The notes beneath the pieces are model-generated. The model saw nothing but the letters and a program-made list of their open reading frames with translations, did no database searches and had not been told where the DNA came from. Below are positions 1 through 8,320 of a stretch of 26,174 nucleotides of DNA, piece after piece. Position numbers and translations under genes: made by a program. This stretch comes from an uncultured Lachnospiraceae bacterium. GTDB lineage: Bacteria; Bacillota; Clostridia; Lachnospirales; Lachnospiraceae. Within the stretch, counting starts at the first letter, position 1. Each line of letters begins with the position of its first letter. Location: positions 1 through 26,174 of the forward strand of contig CAJUEX010000050.1 of the NCBI GenBank assembly GCA_910585715.1. The letters are read 5' to 3'.

Positions 1-1
1 T

Positions 2-757
2 ATGTACTCCCACGATATTACCCCCAGCGCTTTTACAGGATATCTGGCATTCTTCTGTGGCATACTCCTACTCATACTAATTATAAAACGCCCCCGGAAT
101 ACATCCCTATCCACCGGCTTCGGAATATCCTGCTGGCTTTCCTTCGGCTTCATCATGGCACTGCTGCGCTGGCAGCCCTGGGGCACAAGACTGATGTATC
201 CGGCACTTGCCATGACTGTCATTATGACTGCCAACCTGCTTTCCTATCTTGCCCGCAAGATAACAAAAAAGGGGATTTTACTCATTCCCCTTGCTTCCTT
301 AAGCCTGTTTCTTGCCATTCCTTCCATTGTCTATAACACAGAACCCGCCTGGACAAATTTAAAGGAAGGCTGTGCTAACCGCTTAAGTCACTATTTTACC
401 TTTAACAAACGCTATGACAGTTACCAGGAGCTCTCCGATAAACTTCTTTCCTTAAACCAGCAGTCTGACACCCCATCCGATGTTCACCGGGTAGGTGTAC
501 TGATTTCAGGAGACGGCTATGACTATCCTCTCTGGCTTACCTTCCGCCAGAAAATGCCCGAAGTCCGGCTGGAGCACATATTATTGGAAGGCTCTCCCTC
601 CGGCTCCCCTGCAAAAGAGCTTCCGTCCTGTATCTTGCAGATTGAGCGGGGCAGCTTATCAAAAGGCGCTGCCTTAACCTATCAGGGGCGCACATACACC
701 TGTATTTTCGTTTCCTCTAACGGCGAGGACGGGATTTTCCAAATAGCAGGAAATTAA
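2..757 (+). CDS. C-terminal part of a GT-C-type membrane glycosyltransferase (5' end outside window)
   Basis: The reading frame is open from the left edge, so the first ATG in view is probably internal and the gene starts upstream. The visible 251 residues hold about four hydrophobic segments (roughly 13-28, 40-57, 64-85, 92-112), then a soluble C-terminal part of about 135 residues. The RWQPWGTRLMYPALA stretch before a membrane segment resembles the late region of GT39/ArnT-like enzymes, which transfer a sugar from a polyprenyl phosphate on the outer face of the membrane. Inferred role: glycosylation of a surface glycan. It converges on the - strand acyltransferase gene, and the two 3' ends overlap by 41 bp. 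Another polytopic polysaccharide protein, such as a polymerase, is possible because the N-terminal catalytic loops are not visible. Confidence 0.55.
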   Translation: MYSHDITPSAFTGYLAFFCGILLLILIIKRPRNTSLSTGFGISCWLSFGFIMALLRWQPWGTRLMYPALAMTVIMTANLLSYLARKITKKGILLIPLASLSLFLAIPSIVYNTEPAWTNLKEGCANRLSHYFTFNKRYDSYQELSDKLLSLNQQSDTPSDVHRVGVLISGDGYDYPLWLTFRQKMPEVRLEHILLEGSPSGSPAKELPSCILQIERGSLSKGAALTYQGRTYTCIFVSSNGEDGIFQIAGN

Positions 758-1814
758 GCAGCGGAACCTTTTTTACAATAGAAACAATCAGCCATGTGAA
801 CACGCTCATAACAAGAAAGGAAGCAATGACCACGCCTATTCCTTCCAGACTGTACAGGCTGCAGCCCTTTTTATAAAAGCCCAGCATTGTTACAAACCGG
901 AAATGCAGCACATAAATTTCCAATGTATAAAGCCCTATCCGGGACAAAAAAGAAGATTTTGAAAACTGTACGTTTCCCGCATAATTTTCCGGCATTTTTC
1001 TGGACTGATAGAATTGATAGATTCCAAAAAAGCACACATAGCTGCCAAGCAGGGAGGCTGTCATTTGAAACAGCAGCTCCTTTGTGCTGTGAACCGTTAC
1101 CATATCGTACCTGACAATAAGCCATATAAATCCGCAAAGGCTGACTGCCCAGATTCCCCACAATACTTTTTTCCCTGTAAAAAGCACCGCCCATCTGCTT
1201 CCCCTGTTTCTGGCAGGAAGTAAGTAACGGCTAACCCAAAAGCCTGCAATATAGTACGGCATATATCTGACTGTCAGGTGGGGGCTTAAAAAGGTATTTC
1301 CGGTTCTGCTTTGCAGGAAAAAGAGAATATATGCCGCCGCCAGAAAACATGCGGACTGCCATGTTTTAGGAAAGCACTCTGCCAAAAGAACAAGAACCGT
1401 AATGAGAAACAGCGTCATTAAAAACCATAGTCCCCAGTCCAGATGAAAGAGAACATCCCTTAATGCCGAAAAAGGCGAAAAATGTCCGCTAAGCAGGTTG
1501 CTTAAAAACAGCCATACAAAAAAAGGCACCAGATAAGAAACTGCGCGCTTCTTAATGGTACAGGCAGCTTCCTTTAAGGAAGCCTTTCTTTTGGACAGCC
1601 CTGCCAGATATCCGCTTATCATAATGAACAGCGGCATTTCAATTGCTTTTATCACATCATATACATACGGGTCCTTTACCGGGTCCACCATATTGTTTTT
1701 TACGATGCAGTGCCCAAGCATGACTAAAATAATAGCAAAGCCCTTTACTGCATCCAGACTTGTATCCCTTGTCCTTTTTTCCTTTCCGGAACCGGCAGCT
1801 TTTTCTATTTCCAT
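717..1814 (-). CDS. Membrane acyltransferase (acyltransferase family 3), last gene of the polysaccharide operon
   Basis: This 365-residue, roughly 10-pass membrane protein begins with a short soluble N-terminus followed by SLDAVKGFAIILVMLGH, the signature of family-3 acyltransferases (OafA/YrhL type); the conserved His is about residue 35. These enzymes move acetyl or other acyl groups onto sugars of exported polysaccharides. The length is normal for the family without an extra SGNH domain. The ATG at 1814 has GGAGG about 11 bases upstream. About 190 bp separate it from the previous operon gene, an unusual gap filled by a degenerate 41-bp repeat array. Its stop lies 41 bp inside the convergent gene at 2-757. 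The acyl group and the sugar acceptor cannot be read from the sequence. Confidence 0.85.
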   Translation of the reverse strand: MEIEKAAGSGKEKRTRDTSLDAVKGFAIILVMLGHCIVKNNMVDPVKDPYVYDVIKAIEMPLFIMISGYLAGLSKRKASLKEAACTIKKRAVSYLVPFFVWLFLSNLLSGHFSPFSALRDVLFHLDWGLWFLMTLFLITVLVLLAECFPKTWQSACFLAAAYILFFLQSRTGNTFLSPHLTVRYMPYYIAGFWVSRYLLPARNRGSRWAVLFTGKKVLWGIWAVSLCGFIWLIVRYDMVTVHSTKELLFQMTASLLGSYVCFFGIYQFYQSRKMPENYAGNVQFSKSSFLSRIGLYTLEIYVLHFRFVTMLGFYKKGCSLYSLEGIGVVIASFLVMSVFTWLIVSIVKKVPLLNFLLFGKSRPRR

Positions 1815-1836
1815 CTGCTTCCTGCCTCCTTCTTAA

Positions 1837-2042
1837 TTCTTTATGGAACCGTTCCCCATTGTCACTGTTTTCTTCCCAATTCCTTATTACTGCTTTCTTT
1901 CCAATTTTTATGGAGCTGCTCTCACTGTTACTGTTTTCTTTACAGTTCTTTATGGACTGTTCTCATAGTCATTGCTTTCTTCCCTGTTCCTTATGAGCCG
2001 TTCCTGTTATCGCTGTTTTCTTCCGGACTCTTTATAAAACAG
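1837..2042. repeat. Degenerate tandem repeat, ~41-bp unit, between two acyltransferase genes
   Basis: Consecutive units can be drawn at 1837-1879 (43 bp), 1880-1904 (25 bp, internally deleted), 1905-1945, 1946-1986 and 1987-2027 (41 bp each), plus a partial unit at 2028-2042. On the - strand each contains a version of GGAAGAAAACAGTGACA followed by CCATAAAGAA. The last two units encode the final 11 residues and TAA stop of the acyltransferase at 2007-3077, so the array appears to have grown from that gene's 3' end. Units differ at many positions, so the array is old. It contains no open frame, and the next gene's ribosome binding site lies just outside it. Confidence 0.8.
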
Positions 2043-3077
2043 TTCCTGCATTTTATGAAACATCTTCTCAAGGCTCACTATGATTCCAATCGTCAGAATG
2101 ATACAGACAAGCTTTACAACTCCCTCTATGATTCCTTTATACGGAATGGATACAGGCCATATTATGGAAAGCCCGCTCTTAACCAGCGCAAACACAAACA
2201 TATGATAGCACAATACAGGAAGCGTGCAGCTTCCCAGACCGGAAAAGAACCTTGTAAAGGATTCAGGCAGAAAGTCCTCTCCCGCCTTACACAAAAATAA
2301 TATAAGGAAAGAAGAAAATATACCGTTAAATAAGCCCGGCATAACACTTTTTCCAAACAGACCCACGGATATATTGGCGGAGCCGTTTATATAACAGGAC
2401 AGCACAAACAACGGCGTTCCCGCCAAAAGAAGCGAATAAAGCAGCTTTTTTCTTTCCAAAAGCCTTTCCTCCCTGATAAAATATCCTGCAATCATATAGC
2501 AATAAAACAGCGGAACACATTCCAGGCTCCAAGGCAGCAACACCGGACAAAAGTAATGCAGTACTGTGCCCATAAACAACATACATGTCGTAAACAACGC
2601 CAGCTCTTTTTTTCTTCCCTTCGTAATGATAAAGCTGTATTTCAATAATATATACGTGAGAAATATAGCTGTTAAAAACCATGTGGGAGAATTTAATATG
2701 GTCATAAAATAAACATTCGGCTCACATCCCGGTATGTACAAGGAATTTCTGGAATAGAAAATTCCAATTAATGCAGCCAGCAGCTCCTTACCAGTCCCCT
2801 GTTGTCCTATTAAGCTTTTACCAAGAAAAAATACATAGAGAAATCCATTGCATACAAAATAAGGAACCAAAAGTCTTTTTGCTTTTTTTCCCGCAAAGAC
2901 CCAAAGTCCCTCCTCCTTATTTTGAAATGTCATTCCCGCCGCCACGAAAAAAACAGGCACATAAAACATGCCTCCGTAAAAATTCACAAAGGGAACTATC
3001 AGCTCTATATGGTTCATAAGCACAAGAAAAATGCCAAAAAACTTTGCTGCGTCAATATACGCCTTTCTTGAAGCCAT
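2007..3077 (-). CDS. Membrane acyltransferase (acyltransferase family 3)
   Basis: A 356-residue polytopic protein whose start (KAYIDAAKFFGIFLVLMNH, His about residue 23) matches family-3 membrane acyltransferases, especially the small single-domain type in polysaccharide clusters. Likely role: O-acylation, often acetylation, of a lipid-linked or growing surface glycan at the membrane. About 10 hydrophobic segments are visible, and the protein ends in a basic tail. The ATG at 3077 is only 3 bp after the upstream stop, and its AGGAGC Shine-Dalgarno lies inside the end of the upstream gene, so translation is probably coupled. The last 11 codons and the stop lie in repeat units, so copy-number change could alter the C-terminus. 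Substrate unknown. Confidence 0.85.
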   Translation of the reverse strand: MASRKAYIDAAKFFGIFLVLMNHIELIVPFVNFYGGMFYVPVFFVAAGMTFQNKEEGLWVFAGKKAKRLLVPYFVCNGFLYVFFLGKSLIGQQGTGKELLAALIGIFYSRNSLYIPGCEPNVYFMTILNSPTWFLTAIFLTYILLKYSFIITKGRKKELALFTTCMLFMGTVLHYFCPVLLPWSLECVPLFYCYMIAGYFIREERLLERKKLLYSLLLAGTPLFVLSCYINGSANISVGLFGKSVMPGLFNGIFSSFLILFLCKAGEDFLPESFTRFFSGLGSCTLPVLCYHMFVFALVKSGLSIIWPVSIPYKGIIEGVVKLVCIILTIGIIVSLEKMFHKMQELFYKESGRKQR

Positions 3078-3080
3078 TTT

Positions 3081-4247
3081 TTAAGCTCCTTTTTGAAATA
3101 ATTTCTTCGTAACGGATTCCGCCAGCCTTATGCCCGGCTTTTCCACGAAACGGTGCAGAAGCCATGACAAACCTGTACAGACGGCAATGGTCAAAATATA
3201 ATTCATAAGCGCCAGCACATGATAATTCACACTATCCTTCAGCCATAAATAAAAGGCAGAGCTTACTGTACAAAGCACCGGAAAGTGAATCAAATAAAAG
3301 CAATAGGAAATCTCACAGAAAAAGTCAAACACCTTACCCGTCAGAACCTTTTGCAGCTTTTCCAGAGAACAGCAGCAAAACAACACTATGGTGCCCGCTC
3401 CGATATAATACAAAAGCACCTTTGCCGGAAACAGCCCGTAAACGGACTGCTTTACCACCTGACTGTACTCTCCGATAGGCGGATAGCTGGCAATTAGCAA
3501 GGCCCCGAAAAGACCAAGCCATAAAAGCCACTTCTGCTCTCTGAGCTTCTTTACCCATTTATAATCGTTGTACAGCAGATCTCCTAACACCATGCCGCAT
3601 ACAGGCGCTAAAAAATCCCCTCTTGCCAGCAAAAGCCCGCTGACGCCGTAAACCACATATCTTGCCTTGCTTTTTCCAAAAAGCACTAATATGGCAGATA
3701 CTAACAGGCTTCCTAAAAATTCATAATAAATAAACCATAAAGGTCCATTATAGGTGTTGGCTTCCGAAAAAAAGCAGTCCCAGAGCCCTTCCTTTGCCGC
3801 CCCTAAAATACTTGGGGGAAACTGGTTGTAGCTGCCGAAAAAGGTTACGGAGTTAGCCGCTGCTGCCGCCTCTGCATTTTTGTAGCAGCCGGCATACATC
3901 AGCACTGCCGCCAGCACGTTTACAAATAGAATGGGCACTACCAGACGAAAATACTTTTTAAAGGCTCCTTCTCCGATAGCCGTTTCCTTTCCGGTGAGAA
4001 AATATTTTCTTGCCACAAAAAAGCCGCTTAAAATCAAGAACAGGCGCACCGTAAATTTCCCTGCCGATATGAGATTTAAGGGCGAACAGCCAATCATTGC
4101 CTCGATTCCCATTTCCGTATGGGAATCCGCCGGATTCAGACTGTAAACCGCCGGATAAAAGGCATTAAAAAAATGTACATGAAATACGCATAAAAAGGAA
4201 AGTACCTTTATTCCATTGAGATAATTCAATCTTTCTACCTGCTTCAT
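3081..4247 (-). CDS. Membrane acyltransferase (OafA/YrhL-like subfamily)
   Basis: A 388-residue polytopic protein. Its N-terminus reads RLNYLNGIKVLSFLCVFHVH, a variant of the family-3 acyltransferase motif with His at about 23 and 25. The next loop has an FTVRLFLILSGFFVARKYF-type segment, which is typical of the family, and the C-terminus has the usual FVEKPG element. It differs clearly from the two neighbouring acyltransferases, so it is not a recent duplicate and probably has a different acceptor or acyl group. It overlaps the preceding gene by an ATGA (4244-4247), a classic sign of translational coupling. It should act at the cytoplasmic membrane on polysaccharide intermediates; the chemistry is inferred from the family only. 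Confidence 0.85.
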   Translation of the reverse strand: MKQVERLNYLNGIKVLSFLCVFHVHFFNAFYPAVYSLNPADSHTEMGIEAMIGCSPLNLISAGKFTVRLFLILSGFFVARKYFLTGKETAIGEGAFKKYFRLVVPILFVNVLAAVLMYAGCYKNAEAAAAANSVTFFGSYNQFPPSILGAAKEGLWDCFFSEANTYNGPLWFIYYEFLGSLLVSAILVLFGKSKARYVVYGVSGLLLARGDFLAPVCGMVLGDLLYNDYKWVKKLREQKWLLWLGLFGALLIASYPPIGEYSQVVKQSVYGLFPAKVLLYYIGAGTIVLFCCCSLEKLQKVLTGKVFDFFCEISYCFYLIHFPVLCTVSSAFYLWLKDSVNYHVLALMNYILTIAVCTGLSWLLHRFVEKPGIRLAESVTKKLFQKGA

Positions 4248-5290
4248 GCTTCCTCCCGAATCAAATCCATAATCAGTAAAAGAGACGCTGCAGCCGCCAA
4301 AGCCATGGGCATGACGCTTTCTCCCCGGAAATATGCAGAATAAGCCACATAGGAAATAATGACCTGCACAAGAGGCACATAAAACTTCCTAAACATGACA
4401 AATCCCAAAAGCACTGCCGCCACATCCGCAATCATGCCGCTCCTTTCATTCATAAAAGGGGCAAAATACGGCAATACCATGGCGGAAAGCACAAAGAGCC
4501 CCACAAGCCTTTCTTTTGTAAGGGGCTTGTTATTAAGTGCCGTCAGTACCCCGATGATGACGCCAAGACAGATAACGAAACAAAGTGCCGCCTGACTGTA
4601 CTCCGTTACAAATTTATCCGTACCGAATATCTGGTAGATATTTGGATAATTGTAGCTTAACAGCGTTTCTTTCCTGCCTTCCATAAGAAGCCCTTCCGCC
4701 TGCAGCATGGGAAGCCGGATTGGAAGGATGCCCGCAGCTGACAGCCTGTTTCCTGCAATACCTGCAAGAGGGGCAAGAAAAGCCGCAGCCTTTACTTCCT
4801 TCTTAAAATACAACCCTAAGAACACCGGCAGAAGAAACAGACCATTGGCATTTAGAAAAATGCTCACGCCCAGACTGCACAGTCCCAGATTTCCTTTTCC
4901 TTTTAGCGTATAAGATATGGATAAAAGGGCAAAGAACACATATGCCTGGTCTCCCGTTCCCCACATGGCGCTGCCTGCTGCAAGCACCGGAAGCAGCAGC
5001 ATTACCCCATAGGCAAGAAAGCCCTTTATTTTATTTCCCGTCATTCCGGTTACTATGTCCATCATCAAAACAGCCAGAAATACATCAAAAATCATGGAAA
5101 GCAGTTTTAACCGGTTCAGCATTGCCAGCCCTGCTTCCCCTGTCTCCACAGGCAGATACGCCGCCACGCTTTCCCTTAAAAAGGCGCCTGCCACTGCCGT
5201 ACCAATAATGAGCAAAATATCCAAAGGCGCCAGAGAATATTTTTTAAGCCTGATTTCTCTGGTTAAAAATTCCCGAATTGCTTTATCCAT
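4244..5290 (-). CDS. GT-C-like polytopic membrane protein, probably catalytically degenerate paralogue of its neighbour
   Basis: This 348-residue membrane protein is clearly related to the adjacent 399-residue GT-C protein. Matching landmarks are SAMWGTGD/GAMWAQCD, YPNIYQIFGTD/FPNVYQLIGTD and FMNERSGM/HMHERYAI, in the same order. It is about 50 residues shorter because the first outer loop, which in the neighbour carries GDY and VDYTTPY, is replaced by a short unrelated stretch around residues 43-60. The HERY-type motif has become NERS. Loss of the acidic loop suggests it no longer transfers sugar by the usual GT-C mechanism and may be a partner subunit or have a new role. It overlaps the upstream gene by 8 bp (5283-5290), has AGGAGGA at its start, and overlaps the downstream gene by 4 bp. 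Confidence 0.7.
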   Translation of the reverse strand: MDKAIREFLTREIRLKKYSLAPLDILLIIGTAVAGAFLRESVAAYLPVETGEAGLAMLNRLKLLSMIFDVFLAVLMMDIVTGMTGNKIKGFLAYGVMLLLPVLAAGSAMWGTGDQAYVFFALLSISYTLKGKGNLGLCSLGVSIFLNANGLFLLPVFLGLYFKKEVKAAAFLAPLAGIAGNRLSAAGILPIRLPMLQAEGLLMEGRKETLLSYNYPNIYQIFGTDKFVTEYSQAALCFVICLGVIIGVLTALNNKPLTKERLVGLFVLSAMVLPYFAPFMNERSGMIADVAAVLLGFVMFRKFYVPLVQVIISYVAYSAYFRGESVMPMALAAAASLLLIMDLIREEA

Positions 5291-6482
5291 GGGCTTCCTC
5301 CTTCTCCCCTCTTATTCTTTTGTACAGGAACACGGCGTGGTCTGCCATTAAGAATAAAAACAGGATGGTATAAATATAAAGAGGCACTATATTGGTTCCT
5401 GCCAGATAAATGGTATATCCCGCAAAGGAACAAAGCAGTGTGATAATGGGCACATAAAAGCCCTTTTTATCAAAAAATACATACACAATTGCCAGCACGT
5501 CCACTAAAATCGCATAACGTTCATGCATATGGGGCAGGAAAAATACTACCGTCATGGTAAGGAACATCCCCATCCGAAGGAGCATCATATGGTCCAATTC
5601 ATATTCTAATCTGGCAAACGTATATAAAAGCAGCATAAGGGCTCCTAACGTAAGCCAGATTCCTGCATCCGCATATTCAAACAAAAAAGTATCCGTTCCG
5701 ATAAGCTGGTAAACATTGGGGAATTTATGGGACAGGGCATAAATATCCATTGCGCCGTTTGCCTGGAAAAAATAAACGCTGATTAACTCCCACAGGCTCT
5801 TTCCTGCAATGAGGGAAGGAATGATTCCAATAAAGTACATAAGAGGGAGAAAAAGAAAATGCTTCAGCTTCACCTTTCCTTTCATCCAGAGAATCACATA
5901 CAAAGGCGCTAAAAACAGCGTCTGCAGCTTAAAGGCAAATGCCACCCCGTAAAATGCCATTGCCGGCACGGGCTTATTCTTTAATAAAAAGTATACGGAC
6001 CATAAAATAAAGCTGGTAAAGATAATATCGCACTGTGCCCACATCGCCCCGTTTGTCAATATGGTAGGCGCCATCAGAAAAATGCCGTAAGCGATTACTC
6101 CGCAGGTCATGGATTTTTTTCTGTCATACACAATTGCCATTACGGCAAACGCAGCCACAAAATCAAAAAATACGGAAACCATCTTCATAAGAAGGAGAGT
6201 GTTCAAAAAGGGACAGATACTGATACAGGAAAGGATGAACAAATAGGGGGTTGTATAGTCCACATATTCAAAATCCGCCGCCAGCCCTTTAATGCCCCCT
6301 CCGGCTTCCCGCAGAGTTGCCACCCACGGCTCAAAAAACATCTTATAATCTCCTGCCACCACATTTCTCAAAGCATAGCGCATAAAGACAGCGCTTGCCG
6401 TAAACAAAAGAAACAGCAGAATATCCAAAACCCTTATTCGTAATTTCTTGATTTGAATCCCCTTCAATAAACCGCTTTCCAC
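5283..6482 (-). CDS. GT-C family membrane glycosyltransferase (polyprenyl-phosphate-sugar dependent, predicted)
   Basis: A 399-residue, 10-12-pass membrane protein. The first outer loop carries GDYKMFFEPW (Asp about residue 45) and then VDYTTPY, the acidic loop expected of GT-C enzymes such as GT39/GT87 mannosyltransferases. Further markers are GAMWAQCD (145-152), KLQTLFLAPLY (185-195) and HMHERYAILVD (318-328); the last is common in this group. Predicted role: transfer of a sugar from a polyprenyl-phosphate donor to a glycan outside the membrane. The start is a GTG at 6482 preceded by AAGGAG; no in-frame ATG is better placed. It lies 64 bp after rfbD and overlaps its shortened paralogue by 8 bp. 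The exact sugar is unknown. Confidence 0.75.
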   Translation of the reverse strand: MESGLLKGIQIKKLRIRVLDILLFLLFTASAVFMRYALRNVVAGDYKMFFEPWVATLREAGGGIKGLAADFEYVDYTTPYLFILSCISICPFLNTLLLMKMVSVFFDFVAAFAVMAIVYDRKKSMTCGVIAYGIFLMAPTILTNGAMWAQCDIIFTSFILWSVYFLLKNKPVPAMAFYGVAFAFKLQTLFLAPLYVILWMKGKVKLKHFLFLPLMYFIGIIPSLIAGKSLWELISVYFFQANGAMDIYALSHKFPNVYQLIGTDTFLFEYADAGIWLTLGALMLLLYTFARLEYELDHMMLLRMGMFLTMTVVFFLPHMHERYAILVDVLAIVYVFFDKKGFYVPIITLLCSFAGYTIYLAGTNIVPLYIYTILFLFLMADHAVFLYKRIRGEKEEAHG

Positions 6483-6546
6483 CTTGGTTCTCCTTACTTC
6501 CCGTTTTTTATCCGGCTGGGCATTTCCCGATTGCCTGTTTTCGTTT

Positions 6547-7389
6547 CTACAGGTTCTTCATATATTCTGAAAGTGCCTGTTCCCAATCTGCAAACATAAA
6601 GTCCGTAGTCAGCTTAAACATATAATTTTCCAGCACGGAATAAGCCGGCCTGTCTGCAGGCGAGCCAAATTCCTCCGTGGTGATTGGCTCTACTCTGGTG
6701 CTCTTTCCAGCCTGTTTGAAAATTTCCTTTGCAAAATCTGCCCAGTTGGTCATTCCCTCACAGGTGCCGTGGAAAATCCCGTAATTTTCCGTAGGAAGAA
6801 GACATGCGATTGCCTTTGCCAGCTCTTTTGCGCTGGTAGGCGTTCCAAACTGGTCGTTTACCACCCTTACCGTATCGTTAGTCTCCGATAACCGAAGCAT
6901 GGTCTTGATAAAATTCTTTCCGTCTCCATAAAGCCATGCGGTACGGATAATGAAATAATCCTTTGCAAAATCCCTTACAAAGTTTTCTCCTGCTAACTTG
7001 GTTATGCCGTACATAGCCTTGGGGCCTACCGGGTCAAATTCAATATAAGGCTTTTTGCCGTCGCCGGAAAACACATAATCCGTGGAAATATGCATCATTT
7101 TTGCACCTGTTTCCGTGGCGGCAATGCTTAAGTTCCTGGGTCCTATGGCGTTGATTTTATAAGCGTTGTCCTTATCGGTTTCACAGCCGTCCACATTGGT
7201 ATGGGCGGCGCAGTTAATAATTGCATAAGGCTTTACCTCTCTTACAAAACCCATTACCTTATCAATATCCGTAATGTCCAGCTCTCCCACATCCGTATTC
7301 ACGAATTCATATTCTGTAGTACCTGCATAATGCAGATTCACTGCCCGTCCCAATTGTCCGTTACAGCCTGTTACAATAATCTTTTTCAT
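6547..7389 (-). CDS. rfbD: dTDP-4-dehydrorhamnose reductase
   Basis: This 280-residue protein has the full set of RmlD/RfbD features: the NAD(P)-binding GCNGQLG at 8-14, CAAHTNVD around 60-67, STDYVF at 102-107, and the catalytic Tyr-x-x-x-Lys in YGITK (Y127, K131). It reduces dTDP-4-keto-L-rhamnose to dTDP-L-rhamnose with NAD(P)H in the cytoplasm, the last step of dTDP-rhamnose synthesis. Length is normal. The ATG at 7389 follows GGGAG by a suitable gap. It lies in the glycan operon between an SDR gene and the GT-C pair, so the polysaccharide probably contains rhamnose. The partner genes rfbA, rfbB and rfbC are not in this window and must be elsewhere. Confidence 0.93.
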   Translation of the reverse strand: MKKIIVTGCNGQLGRAVNLHYAGTTEYEFVNTDVGELDITDIDKVMGFVREVKPYAIINCAAHTNVDGCETDKDNAYKINAIGPRNLSIAATETGAKMMHISTDYVFSGDGKKPYIEFDPVGPKAMYGITKLAGENFVRDFAKDYFIIRTAWLYGDGKNFIKTMLRLSETNDTVRVVNDQFGTPTSAKELAKAIACLLPTENYGIFHGTCEGMTNWADFAKEIFKQAGKSTRVEPITTEEFGSPADRPAYSVLENYMFKLTTDFMFADWEQALSEYMKNL

Positions 7390-7483
7390 GTTTTTTCTCC
7401 CTGACAGTTTTTAGTCTTTCAAATTATTTTATTGAATAATTCTCCGTCTTTTCTATTTTTATATTCCGAAAACGAACGGGCTT

Positions 7484-8320
7484 CTACCAGATAGTCCTTC
7501 CCCCGTCTAACAGAACCGTTGCCCCCGTCATATAGGAGCTTGCCTCGGAAAGCATATATAACACCGTTGCCGGATATTCTTCCGGCTTTGACATTCTTCC
7601 CATGGGAATCAGATTGGAAATCTTTTCTACAAATTCCGGGTCCTGTCCGTTTTCCAGACTTGCCGGACAAAGAGTGTTCACCCGCACTCCCTTTTTTGCC
7701 CAATAGGTTGCCAGATACTTTGTCATTCCGATAAGGCCGTGCTTTACTACCGAATAGGAAACAGGCTTGATAATCTGTTCCTCCTCCGGAATGCCTTCTT
7801 TTCTGTATATCCTCTGGTCTGGGGAAATAATGCCGTAGTCGGATGCCACATTGATGACCACGCCCTTTCCCTGCTTCTCCATTACCGTTCCGAATACCTG
7901 AGCGCACAGGAAAGCTCCCGTAAGCCCTACTGCCATATCATCATTCCATATGGAAAGAGGGAAATTATGAAACTGTATGGCTCCCATATTCTCAGAACCG
8001 CCTTCCATCTTTGGATTATTGGCGGCATTGTTGATGAGCCCGTCTATATGTCCGTATCTTTCCAGCAGCAAATCTCTTATCTCTTCTAACTTTTCCTTTT
8101 TCGTAATATCCGTTACAAAGGTTTCTATCACTGCTTCCGGATAATCCTTTAAGAACTGCTCCTTCACTTTTTTCAGGGGCTCTTCAAAAATATCCAGAAG
8201 CACCGGAATGCCTCCGCCTTCTAAAACCGCCTCGGTATGTCGCCTTCCAATCAGTCCGGCGCCGCCGGTAATCACCACTACTTTTCCTTCAATCCGGAAT
8301 TTTTCAAATAGAGAAGTCAT
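7484..8320 (-). CDS. Short-chain dehydrogenase/reductase, probably sugar-modifying
   Basis: A 278-residue classical SDR. The cofactor motif is GGAGLIG (19-25), NNAA is at 97-100, the catalytic Ser is about 160 (NVAS), and the YSVVK pair is Y189/K193; the C-terminus ends LLDGG-RTIW as in FabG-like enzymes. I chose the ATG at 8320 (MTSLFEKF) because GGGAGGA precedes it; a longer frame to 8386 would run deep into the upstream gene with no ribosome binding site. It overlaps the Gfo/Idh gene by 17 bp. The pairing suggests joint oxidation and reduction of a sugar or nucleotide sugar. Overall layout resembles PtmA-type SDRs of nonulosonate loci, but the substrate cannot be assigned. Fatty-acid synthesis is unlikely in this context. 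Confidence 0.85.
   Translation of the reverse strand: MTSLFEKFRIEGKVVVITGGAGLIGRRHTEAVLEGGGIPVLLDIFEEPLKKVKEQFLKDYPEAVIETFVTDITKKEKLEEIRDLLLERYGHIDGLINNAANNPKMEGGSENMGAIQFHNFPLSIWNDDMAVGLTGAFLCAQVFGTVMEKQGKGVVINVASDYGIISPDQRIYRKEGIPEEEQIIKPVSYSVVKHGLIGMTKYLATYWAKKGVRVNTLCPASLENGQDPEFVEKISNLIPMGRMSKPEEYPATVLYMLSEASSYMTGATVLLDGGRTIW

Noticed and set aside
1760..1996. 78-codon + strand frame across the repeat
   Set aside because: Its periodic Phe/Leu/Ser-rich sequence is explained by the repeat units; it overlaps an acyltransferase start on the other strand.
1837..2042. Possible CRISPR array
   Set aside because: Units are contiguous and diverged, with no unique spacers of constant length and no cas genes nearby.
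7390..7483. AT-rich inverted bases between SDR and rfbD genes as a terminator
   Set aside because: Only a weak all-A/T hairpin can be drawn, with no G/C stem and no long T-run.
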